40,029 nucleotides of DNA from Pseudomonadota bacterium (GTDB taxonomy: Bacteria; Pseudomonadota; Gammaproteobacteria; Burkholderiales; Thiobacillaceae), in the NCBI GenBank assembly GCA_021848725.1, contig JAJZTS010000016.1, positions 1-40,029 on the forward strand. Reading direction: 5' to 3'. The notes beneath the pieces are model-generated. The model saw only the letters and a list, made by a program, of their open reading frames with translations. It was not told the DNA's origin and ran no database searches. Every line of letters starts with the position of its first letter. The stretch's first letter is position 1. A program made the translations under genes and the position numbers. This document shows positions 1 to 7,373 of the stretch, piece by piece.

Positions 1-92
1 TGTGTTTTGTATCGGAACGGAGATGGAAAAAGGGGGGACGAATTGTACCGCAACAGCTTACACTTGCATCACTTTTAATCACAGTCAAAACC

Positions 93-1565
93 GTGCCGCG
101 TTTCGCCGTCTTAGTACAAATGATTTTTCCCGCCGCGCTCGGTGCCTTGTGCATCGCGGGTTTCGCGCCATGGGGCTGGTTTCCGGTGCCGGTGTTGGCA
201 TTGGCCGCGCTGTATTACAGTGCGCGCACCGGCACGGTGCGCACGGCGATGGGCAAGGGCTTCGCCTTCGGCCTGGGCTATTTCGGCTTCGGCGTGTCTT
301 GGGTCTACGTCAGCCTGCACGATTTCGGCATGATGCCGCTGCCGCTCGCGGTGGTGGCCACGACGTTGTTCTGCGCCTTCCTTGCCTTGTTTCCGGCGCT
401 TGCGCTCGCGTCGGCGGTGCGCTTGGGCAAGGCAGGCGGCTGGCGTTGGCTCGCGGCGGCAGCGGGCAGCTGGTTGTTGGTCGAATGGTTGCGCGGTTGG
501 ATTTTCACCGGTTTCCCGTGGCTTGCCTTGGGCTATTCGCAGGTGCCGGCCAGCCCCTTGGCCGGCTATGCACCGATGCTGGGCGTGTATGGTGTGTCCG
601 GCTTGATGGCGCTCAGCGCCGCGGCCTTGGCCCTGCACCGGGCCTGGCCCTTGGTCTGCGTGGTTGCCATTTGGTTTGGCGGCTGGGCCGTGCACGCGAT
701 CGAGTGGACGCAAGCGGCCGGCCGGCCGCTGACGGTGAGCCTGGTGCAAGGCGATGTTGCGCAAGAGTTGAAATTCAGCCCGGAAAAACGCGTGCAGACG
801 CTGGGCGACTACCTGCGCTTAACGCAGGCCAGCGCCTCGCGCCTGGTGATCTTGCCGGAGACCGCCTTGCCGATGTTTTTGGACGATGTGCCGGCCGATT
901 ATCTGGCGGCCTTGCAACGGTCCGTGCGCAACCAAGGCGCCGACCTGCTGCTCGGTGTGCCCGAGCGCTTGGCCGACGGCCGTTATTTCAATAGCGTGAT
1001 CTCGCTCGGTAAGGCGCCAAGGCAAACCTATCGCAAGCAACACCTGGTGCCGTTCGGCGAATTCGTGCCCTGGGGCTTCGGCTGGATCGTCGATTACCTG
1101 CATATCCCGCTGTCCGATTTCTCGCGCGGCGAAGAAGCGCAAGCGCCGATGAGCGTGGCCGGGCAAAAGGTCGCCGTCGATATCTGCTACGAAGATGCCT
1201 TTGGCGAGGAGATCGTCCGCGCCCTGCCGGCGGCGACGCTCTTGGTGAACGTCAGCAACGACGCCTGGTTCGGTAACTCCGCCTCGCCTTGGCAGCATTT
1301 GCAAATCGCGCAGATGCGCGCCTTGGAGACGGGCCGCTATATGTTGCGCGCCAATAACACCGGAATCACCGCGGCCATCGATCAAAAAGGCCGGGTCGTC
1401 GAGCAACTCGCCCCCTTCGTGCAGGGCGTGTTGCACACGCAGGCGCAGGGTTACGAAGGGCTGACGCCTTATGCCCGCTTCGGCAATGGGCCGGCCGTGA
1501 TCTTGGCGCTGCTGGCGCTGCTGTTGAGCCGTATCGCACCGCCGCGCCGCTATTTCTACTGTTGA
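93..1565 (+). CDS. lnt: Apolipoprotein N-acyltransferase
   Basis: The product (490 aa) transfers a third acyl chain to the N-terminal cysteine of lipoproteins in the inner membrane. The first ~205 residues are strongly hydrophobic with several membrane segments, followed by a periplasmic nitrilase-like domain. The expected catalytic triad is visible: Glu256 in ILPETALP, Lys315 in YRKQHLVPFGEF and Cys365 in DICYEDAF. The length is close to the usual ~500-540 aa. The start chosen is GTG at 93, which places about 23 residues before the conserved GFAPWG segment; an in-frame ATG at 120 is possible, and neither has a clear Shine-Dalgarno sequence. The stop TGA at 1563-1565 overlaps the ATG of the next gene, suggesting co-transcription. 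The first 92 bases of the window hold no recognisable gene. Confidence 0.95.
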   Translation: MPRFAVLVQMIFPAALGALCIAGFAPWGWFPVPVLALAALYYSARTGTVRTAMGKGFAFGLGYFGFGVSWVYVSLHDFGMMPLPLAVVATTLFCAFLALFPALALASAVRLGKAGGWRWLAAAAGSWLLVEWLRGWIFTGFPWLALGYSQVPASPLAGYAPMLGVYGVSGLMALSAAALALHRAWPLVCVVAIWFGGWAVHAIEWTQAAGRPLTVSLVQGDVAQELKFSPEKRVQTLGDYLRLTQASASRLVILPETALPMFLDDVPADYLAALQRSVRNQGADLLLGVPERLADGRYFNSVISLGKAPRQTYRKQHLVPFGEFVPWGFGWIVDYLHIPLSDFSRGEEAQAPMSVAGQKVAVDICYEDAFGEEIVRALPAATLLVNVSNDAWFGNSASPWQHLQIAQMRALETGRYMLRANNTGITAAIDQKGRVVEQLAPFVQGVLHTQAQGYEGLTPYARFGNGPAVILALLALLLSRIAPPRRYFYC

Positions 1566-2509
1566 TGCGGATCGCGCTGATCACCCCGTACCTCGCGCAG
1601 GCGCGCAACGGTAATGCGCATACCGCCGCCCGCTGGGCGCGTGCGCTGCGCGCGGCCGGCCACCGCGTGCACCTGGCGCTGGAGTGGGATGGCCGGGCCG
1701 TGGACCTGATGATCGCGCTGCATGCCCGGCGCAGTGCCGTCAGCATCCACCGCTTTGCCGAGGCGCTGCCGGATCGGCCCTTGATCGTGGTGCTGACCGG
1801 CACCGATCTCTATCGCGACATCCGCAGCGATGCTGCGGCCCAAGCGGCCTTGCAATTGGCCACCCGTTTGGTGGTGTTGCAGCAACGCGGCTTGGCGGAA
1901 TTGACCCCGCAACAGCAGGCCAAGACTCGCGTGGTCTATCAATCGGCGCCACCGCTCAAGCCGGCCGGCCGCCCGCGGCGCCACTTCGACATCTGCGTCG
2001 CCGCCCATCTGCGCGAAGAGAAAGACCCCTTGCGCGCGGCCTATGCCAGCGGCCTGCTGCCAAGTGGATCGCGTATTCGCATCCGCCACGTCGGCCAGGC
2101 GTTGAGCGCGGATTGGGCGGCCGAGGCCGAGCAGTGCGCGCAACGCTTTCCCCGCTGGCATTGGCTGGGGCCGCTGGCGCATGGTGTGACCCGGCGCACC
2201 ATCGCGCGTAGCCATCTGCTGGTCAACAGTTCGCGCATGGAAGGCGGCGCCACCGTCATCATCGAGGCGGTCATGGCCGGCGTGCCGGTACTGGCCTCGC
2301 GCATTCCGGGCAACGAAGGCATGCTCGGGGTAGACTATGCGGGTTATTTTTCGCTCGGCGACGGGCCCGCTTTGGCCGAGTTGATGTATCGAGCCGAAAC
2401 CGATGCCGAGTTTTATGCCGGCCTACAGCGTCAGTGTGCGGCGCGGCGCGAACTGTTCGAGCCACAACGCGAGGCGACGGCGGTACAGCAATTGATTGAA
2501 GAGTTATAA
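1565..2509 (+). CDS. senB: SenB-like selenosugar synthase (glycosyltransferase, TIGR04348-like)
   Basis: The product (314 aa) is a GT-B type glycosyltransferase. Its N-terminal pattern (MRIALITPY, then RWARALRAAGHRV, EWDG, ALHARRSA, VLTGTDLYRD by residue 85) matches the TIGR04348/SenB group as I know it; SenB joins a UDP-sugar to selenium from selenophosphate to make a selenosugar in selenoneine biosynthesis. The C-terminal sugar-nucleotide region is visible around residues 220-243 (NSSRMEGGATVIIEAV, then GVPVLAS). The start is ATG at 1565, overlapping the lnt stop as TGATG; a TTG one codon earlier is less likely. The next gene, selD, begins two bases after this stop, and this selD linkage is characteristic of senB. 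No SenA (EgtB-like selenoneine synthase) is seen here. Family membership is by recognition, not by search. Confidence 0.8.
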   Translation: MRIALITPYLAQARNGNAHTAARWARALRAAGHRVHLALEWDGRAVDLMIALHARRSAVSIHRFAEALPDRPLIVVLTGTDLYRDIRSDAAAQAALQLATRLVVLQQRGLAELTPQQQAKTRVVYQSAPPLKPAGRPRRHFDICVAAHLREEKDPLRAAYASGLLPSGSRIRIRHVGQALSADWAAEAEQCAQRFPRWHWLGPLAHGVTRRTIARSHLLVNSSRMEGGATVIIEAVMAGVPVLASRIPGNEGMLGVDYAGYFSLGDGPALAELMYRAETDAEFYAGLQRQCAARRELFEPQREATAVQQLIEEL

Positions 2510-2511
2510 CA

Positions 2512-3585
2512 ATGTCCGAATCCGTATCGACCGAGCCGGTCCGGCTCACCCAGTTTTCCCACGGCGGTGGCTGCGGCTGCAAGATCGCACCGGCCGTGCT
2601 GTCCAAGATTCTCGCCAACACGCCGTTCACCACCCATGTCGCGGCCGCCTTCCCCGACCTGATGGTCGGCATCGAGCATGGCGACGACGCCGCGGTGTAC
2701 AAGCTCAACGAGCACCAGGCCGTGGTGGCGACCACCGATTTCTTCATGCCCATCGTCGACGACCCGTTCGAGTTCGGCCGCATCGCCGCGACCAACGCCT
2801 TGTCCGACGTCTACTCCATGGGCGGCCGGCCGATCATGGCCCTGGCCATCGTCGGCATGCCCATCGACAAGCTGCCGCACGAGATCATCCGCCAGATCCT
2901 GGCCGGCGGCGAGGCGGTGGCCAAGGCCGCCGGCATCCCCATCGCCGGCGGCCACTCCATCGACGCGCCCGAGCCGATCTACGGCCTGGTCGGCATCGGC
3001 GTGGTCGATCCCAAGCGGGTCAAGCAGAACGCCGACGGCCAGGCCGGCGACCTGCTGATCCTGGGCAAAGGCCTGGGCGTCGGCATCTACAGCGCAGCCC
3101 TGAAGAAGGGCGCGCTGTCCGATGCGGGCTATGCCGCGATGATCGCCTCGACCACCCAGCTCAACACCGCCGGCGCCGAGCTGGCCCTGATCGACGGCGT
3201 CCACGCGATGACCGACGTCACCGGCTTCGGCCTGCTCGGTCACGGCCTGGAGATCACCCGCGCCTCGCAAGTCGATGCCCAGATCGAGTTTTCAAAATTG
3301 CCCGTCTTGCCCGGTGCCATGGCGCTGGCCCAGGCCGGCCACGTCACCGGCGCCAGCCTGCGCAATTGGGCCGGCTATGGCGACGAGGTCGCGTTGTTCG
3401 CCGGCATCGCCGATTGGCAGCGCGCGATCCTGACCGATCCGCAGACCAGCGGCGGCCTGTTGGTGTCGTGCACCGCCGATGCGGCCGACCAGGTGATGGC
3501 GGTGTTCCGTGAGCAGGGGTTTGAGCGGGCGGCGGTGATCGGGCGGTTGCAGGCGGGTAGCGGCAAGGTGGTGGTGACGGCGTAA
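2512..3585 (+). CDS. selD: Selenide, water dikinase (selenophosphate synthetase), Cys-type
   Basis: The product (357 aa) makes selenophosphate from selenide and ATP. The N-terminal catalytic loop SHGGGCGCK is present at residues 16-24, with Cys21 at the position that is Cys or Sec in the family and Lys24 as the catalytic lysine. Other family signatures follow: VVATTDFFMPIVDDPFEFG, AATNALSDVYSMGG, GGHSIDAPEPIYG, MTDVTGFGLLGHG and DPQTSGGLL. Length and order match E. coli SelD across the whole protein. Two bases separate it from the SenB-like gene, so here it probably serves the selenosugar route (SenC role); supply of selenophosphate for selenocysteine or selenouridine is also possible. The ATG at 2512 follows the previous stop directly. 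Confidence 0.95.
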   Translation: MSESVSTEPVRLTQFSHGGGCGCKIAPAVLSKILANTPFTTHVAAAFPDLMVGIEHGDDAAVYKLNEHQAVVATTDFFMPIVDDPFEFGRIAATNALSDVYSMGGRPIMALAIVGMPIDKLPHEIIRQILAGGEAVAKAAGIPIAGGHSIDAPEPIYGLVGIGVVDPKRVKQNADGQAGDLLILGKGLGVGIYSAALKKGALSDAGYAAMIASTTQLNTAGAELALIDGVHAMTDVTGFGLLGHGLEITRASQVDAQIEFSKLPVLPGAMALAQAGHVTGASLRNWAGYGDEVALFAGIADWQRAILTDPQTSGGLLVSCTADAADQVMAVFREQGFERAAVIGRLQAGSGKVVVTA

Positions 3586-3592
3586 GGTTTTG

Positions 3593-3620
3593 TCGTCATT
3601 CCCGCGTAGGCGGGAATCCA
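3593..3620. repeat. Dispersed short inverted repeat, copy 1
   Basis: This 28-base element reads TCGTCATTCCCGCG then TAGGCGGGAATCCA and forms a stem from ATTCCCGC and GCGGGAAT. A second copy, identical at 26 of 28 positions (only the loop differs, TAG to AAA), lies at 36086-36113 between groES and groEL. Both are in intergenic DNA. Small elements of this sequence type are common in betaproteobacterial genomes. A further 7-bp hairpin (GGCCGGG/CCCGGCC) sits at 3680-3696. Neither has a T-run, so a terminator role for selD is possible but not shown. Confidence 0.8.
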
Positions 3621-3716
3621 TGTCGTGAGCCGTACCGCTTTACACATTTCGTAGATTAGTCGGTTCGTGTTAGGCCTGTGGCCGGGCGCCCCGGCCAACG
3701 ACTTGATGTGTACGAA

Positions 3717-4487
3717 TCAGCCCTCTTTTTCGGCTGCAATCTTCCGCAGCATCGAAACCCCCAACCCCGCCTGATCCGCATACTCCAATGCCCGCTTCAA
3801 TCGCGTCGGCGCGGTGCGTCCGGCGCAGCCGTGCAGCGGGTCGGCGTTGAACGCCTCCAACATGCCCGCCATCAACTTGATCCGGTCGTGTTCGCGCCCG
3901 GTCAGCCAATCTTGAATGTCGAGCACGTCGCTGGCCACCGCCTCGGCCAAGTCGCGGTGTTTATCCCAGAGCGTGCCGACGTCGCCGCCGACCACCAGGC
4001 CGGCGATGTTGCTGGTGAGGATGTAGAGGTTCTTGCGCACCAGTTCCCATTCCAGTGAGTCGGCATCGGCCAGGGTGCGGGCCGGGAGGTCGATGGCGCC
4101 GAGCGCGGTGACCAGGCGCGACGCGGCGGGGCCGAAGGCGGGCGAGGGCAGCAGGGGTTTGGCGTCCATGCCCTTCTTCTTTTCGAACCAGACGGAGATC
4201 ACCGTCGGCTCGGTCAGTTTGTGGCCGAGCCAGTCGCGCGGCAGCAGTTCGTTTTGCAATAGGCCGACGCGCCCCTTCCATACTGGTGGCAGATTGTTCA
4301 GCGCGGTGTGCAGGTCGGCCTCGGCCACGGCGACCAGGACCAGGGTTGGCTCGGGCCACTTGGCCGCGACGATGTCCATGTCGTCGCCGCGGTTGATCGG
4401 CACCACGGTGTGGCCGGTGCGCAGCAAGCCGCCGGCGAAGACGCGGCCGAGTTGGCCCAGGCCGATGAGGATGATGGTCTTGTCCAT
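3717..4487 (-). CDS. Ketopantoate reductase-like NAD(P)-binding protein
   Basis: The product is 256 aa. It begins with a Rossmann beta-alpha-beta fold: TIILIGLGQLGRVFAGGLLR, with GLGQLG (residues 9-14) as the dinucleotide-binding loop. The C-terminal half (ELVRKNLYILTSNIAGL, then an all-helical segment) resembles the C-terminal domain of the ApbA/PanE family. It is shorter than typical PanE (~300 aa), and there is no pantothenate gene nearby, so a 2-dehydropantoate substrate should not be assumed. The gene is divergent from the aminotransferase, with a 98-base gap. A weak AGGA-type ribosome site precedes the ATG. The exact reaction is unknown. Confidence 0.65.
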   Translation of the reverse strand: MDKTIILIGLGQLGRVFAGGLLRTGHTVVPINRGDDMDIVAAKWPEPTLVLVAVAEADLHTALNNLPPVWKGRVGLLQNELLPRDWLGHKLTEPTVISVWFEKKKGMDAKPLLPSPAFGPAASRLVTALGAIDLPARTLADADSLEWELVRKNLYILTSNIAGLVVGGDVGTLWDKHRDLAEAVASDVLDIQDWLTGREHDRIKLMAGMLEAFNADPLHGCAGRTAPTRLKRALEYADQAGLGVSMLRKIAAEKEG

Positions 4488-4585
4488 GATGATTCCTGCG
4501 ATCCGAATGCTGCGATTCTAAGTCGGCTTCCGGCCGTACTATAAAACTGAGTAAAATTGTCAAGATTGAATCGAGGAGGATCGTC

Positions 4586-5722
4586 ATGCCGTTTACCGCA
4601 CCCGCCATCAAGCCGTTTCAACCGCCGCGCCGCACCCTCATGGGCCCCGGCCCGTCCGACGTGCCGCCGCGCATCTTGGAGGCGATGGCCCGGCCGACCA
4701 TCGGCCATCTCGACCCGGCCTTCACTGACATGATGGAAGAGCTGAAACAATTACTGCGCTATGCCTTCCAGACCGAGAACAAGCTGACCTTCCCGGTGTC
4801 CGGTCCCGGCTCGGTTGGCATGGAGACCTGCTTCGTCAATCTGGTCGAGCCGGGCGACAAGGTGATCGTCTGCATCAATGGCGTGTTCGGCGGCCGCATG
4901 GTCGAGAACGTCAAGCGCGCCGGCGGCATTGCGGTGACGGTGGAAGACGCCTGGGGCGAGCCGGTCAGCGTGGCCAAGGTGATGGATGCCTTCAAGGCCA
5001 ACCCCGATGCCAAGTTGCTGGCCTTTGTCCACGCCGAGACCTCGACCGGCGCCCAGTCCGACGCCAAGGCCCTGGCCGAACTGGCGCGCCAGCACGGCGC
5101 CCTGACCATCATGGATTGCGTGACCTCGCTCGGCGGCACCCCGGTGCTGGTCGACGAATGGGGCATCGATGCCGCCTATTCCGGCAGCCAGAAATGCCTG
5201 TCCTGCACGCCGGGTCTGTCGCCGGTGACCTTCGGCGCGCGCGCCATCGCCAAGGTGCAGGCGCGCAAGACGCCGGTGCAGAGTTGGTTCATGGACCTGA
5301 ACCTGGTGCTCGGCTACTGGAGCGGCGAGGGCAAGCGCACCTATCACCACACCGCGCCGATCAACCCGCTGTACGGCCTGCACGAGGCCTTGGTCATCCT
5401 GGCCGAAGAGGGCATCGAGAACGCCTGGACCCGGCACCGCGCGATGCACGAGCAACTCAAGGCCGGTTTGGAAAAATTAGGCATGCGCTTCGTTGTCGCC
5501 GAAGGTGCGCGCCTGCCGCAGCTCAATTCGGTCTACATCCCCGAGGGCGTCGACGATGCCGCCGCGCGCGGCCGTCTGCTCAAGGAGTTCGACCTGGAGA
5601 TCGGCGCCGGCCTGGGTGCGCTGGCCGGCAAGATCTGGCGCATCGGCCTGATGGGTTACAGTGCCAAGCAACAGAACGTCGACTATTGCCTGAAGGCCCT
5701 GACGGCGGTGCTCAAGCCCTGA
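4586..5722 (+). CDS. Class V PLP aminotransferase (alanine/serine-glyoxylate type)
   Basis: The product (378 aa) belongs to the fold-type I, class V aminotransferases such as alanine-glyoxylate or serine-glyoxylate aminotransferase. Visible signatures are [17 protein letters not shown] near the N-terminus, [23 protein letters not shown] at ~149-155, DCVTSLGG with the PLP-contacting Asp177, and [15 protein letters not shown] with the PLP Schiff-base Lys203. The length is normal for the family. A strong ribosome site (GAGGAGG) lies 6 bases before the ATG. The 3' end converges on the response regulator gene with only three bases between stops and no visible terminator. The amino donor and acceptor cannot be fixed from sequence alone. 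Confidence 0.85.
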   Translation: MPFTAPAIKPFQPPRRTLMGPGPSDVPPRILEAMARPTIGHLDPAFTDMMEELKQLLRYAFQTENKLTFPVSGPGSVGMETCFVNLVEPGDKVIVCINGVFGGRMVENVKRAGGIAVTVEDAWGEPVSVAKVMDAFKANPDAKLLAFVHAETSTGAQSDAKALAELARQHGALTIMDCVTSLGGTPVLVDEWGIDAAYSGSQKCLSCTPGLSPVTFGARAIAKVQARKTPVQSWFMDLNLVLGYWSGEGKRTYHHTAPINPLYGLHEALVILAEEGIENAWTRHRAMHEQLKAGLEKLGMRFVVAEGARLPQLNSVYIPEGVDDAAARGRLLKEFDLEIGAGLGALAGKIWRIGLMGYSAKQQNVDYCLKALTAVLKP

Positions 5723-5725
5723 GCG

Positions 5726-6829
5726 TCACTTGCCCGGTTGTCTGGTGTGCAGCGGCATGGCGCCGCCGCGCACGGCTTCAGGGGGGTGCTGCTGAATCAT
5801 GTATTTGACCAGGCCGACCCGGTTGAACAGGCCAAGCTTGGAAAAAATGCGATTGATATGGCTGCGCACGGTCCAGAACGAGATGCCGAATTTGAGGGCG
5901 ATCGCCTTGTCCGACAGGCCTTGGGTAATCGCTTGCGCGATCTCGGTTTCGCGCTCGGACAAGGCGTTGTGTGCGGAAGTGGTCGGCGGCACATCGTCGT
6001 TGGCCGAGGCGATTTCGGTGGACGCCAGCGGCGTGCCGGCCTCGGCGCGGCGCAACAGGTTGTGTAGGCGCCAAAACAACTCCTCGGCCAAGAGCGGCTT
6101 GGCCAGATAATCGTCGGCGCCGCTGCGTAGCACAGCCAGGCGCCGGGCTGTGTCGTTGTGGTTGGCGGTGACGAGGATGGGCACGCGCGCGTGGTCGTCC
6201 GGTATTTGCCGGATCCGGCGCACGAGGTCGATGCCGGTTTCGCGGCCGGCCAGGATCACGTCGCTGACGACGGCGAGATAGGTGTGTTTGTGGAACAGGG
6301 TCAGGCCTTGGCTGACGGATTTCGCCAGGTCGACCCCGATGCCGAGCTTGCTGCAGACCGAGGCGATCAAACGGCCGAGGGCCGGGTCGTTTTCGACGAC
6401 CAGCACGCGCCCACTGCGGAGTGGCGCATTCAGTTCGGCCCCAATCACAGACAAGGCGTTTTCTACGCAGTGGCGCATGGTTTTGCGACAGACCGCCGTG
6501 GCGCCGGCGATCAGGGCGGCACGGGCCAGCGCCGCATCGTCATCGGCGGTAATGAACAGAATCGGCGTTGAGGCCAAGTGCGGCAGCGCGCGCAGGCTGT
6601 CGATCAGATCGAGGCCATCGCCGTCGTTCAAGGCCGCATCCACCGTGATGCCGGCAATGCGCGGCAGCGTTGGAATCTGGCCGAGCGACTGGCCGATACC
6701 CTCGCAGACGACAGGCACCATCCGCATTTGGCGGCAATGCGCCGCCAGCATCGCGGCATATGCGCGCGACGATTCGACGATCACTACCGAGCGCGATTGC
6801 TCGGCAGTCGATTTCCGCACTGCTGCCAT
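5726..6829 (-). CDS. Double-receiver LuxR/NarL-type response regulator
   Basis: The product is 367 aa with three parts. Residues ~15-130 form a degenerate-looking receiver (VVIVESS; possible phospho-acceptor Asp64 in ITVDAALNDGDG; Lys116). Residues ~141-262 form a second receiver with clearer active-site residues (VLVVENDP with Glu146/Asp148, Asp190 in VVSDVILAG, Thr221 in ILVTANHND, Lys244 in YLAKPL). Residues ~289-345 form a LuxR-type helix-turn-helix (LSERETEIAQAITQGLSDKAIA, SFWTVRSHINRIFSKLGLFNR). Ribosome site AGAGG is 5 bases before the ATG. It is the last gene on the strand that carries the eCIS, 141 bases after the membrane protein gene, so it may or may not be part of that operon. 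No sensor kinase is next to it. Confidence 0.85.
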   Translation of the reverse strand: MAAVRKSTAEQSRSVVIVESSRAYAAMLAAHCRQMRMVPVVCEGIGQSLGQIPTLPRIAGITVDAALNDGDGLDLIDSLRALPHLASTPILFITADDDAALARAALIAGATAVCRKTMRHCVENALSVIGAELNAPLRSGRVLVVENDPALGRLIASVCSKLGIGVDLAKSVSQGLTLFHKHTYLAVVSDVILAGRETGIDLVRRIRQIPDDHARVPILVTANHNDTARRLAVLRSGADDYLAKPLLAEELFWRLHNLLRRAEAGTPLASTEIASANDDVPPTTSAHNALSERETEIAQAITQGLSDKAIALKFGISFWTVRSHINRIFSKLGLFNRVGLVKYMIQQHPPEAVRGGAMPLHTRQPGK

Positions 6830-6970
6830 GGTGACCTCTCTGGTTTGCTACACCCTGCGCCTTGCGATGCCTGTGTCGAACGGCATGAACATGTGGGCGT
6901 CTATTTTTTGTGCAATGGCGGCATATCCAGACTAGGCGGCATCCGGGCCAAGTCAAGGCCAAGCGCCGAT

Positions 6971-7354
6971 TCAGCTATTACCCTGCTCGACGGGATTAAC
7001 CGTAGGCAGCGCTGACATCGCGGCAGTCAATCGGGCGCGCTGAGCCGAATAGAGGCCGATGAGCAGCAGCGGCAACCAGGCCAAGGTCCATGGTGACGGG
7101 TGGGTATAGCAGGCCATGGCCACCACCGCGCTGTTGAACACCATCACATTGCCGAAACCGATGCCGCGACCGCCGCCATAGGCGGCCAGGTGCATGATGG
7201 CCAGCCAGGCATAGAGGCCATAACGCAAAAAAAGTAACCCGTCTTGGCCGGCGAGCAGCCAAGCCCCGATGAGGGCAGGCCACAGCAGCACGGCGAAGGC
7301 ATAGGGCTCGGCGAGCGCCTTGGTTCGGTCATGGTCGGGTTCGGTCATTGCCAT
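6971..7354 (-). CDS. Small four-helix membrane protein downstream of the toxin candidate
   Basis: The product is 127 aa and unrecognised. After a polar N-terminus (MAMTEPDHDRTKALAEP) it shows about four hydrophobic segments: FAVLLWPALIGAWLLAG, LFLRYGLYAWLAIMHLAAYG, VMVFNSAVVAMACYT and WTLAWLPLLLIGLY. The tail is short and polar. A longer reading frame runs upstream into the preceding gene, but the two Met codons at 7354 and 7348 mark the plausible start. It begins 19 bases after the stop of the 1379-aa DUF4157 protein, so it is probably translated from the same message. Possible roles are an immunity factor, a membrane docking partner or a release helper; sequence does not decide. Confidence 0.6.
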   Translation of the reverse strand: MAMTEPDHDRTKALAEPYAFAVLLWPALIGAWLLAGQDGLLFLRYGLYAWLAIMHLAAYGGGRGIGFGNVMVFNSAVVAMACYTHPSPWTLAWLPLLLIGLYSAQRARLTAAMSALPTVNPVEQGNS

Positions 7355-7373
7355 AGCAGGTGTTCCCACTTGA

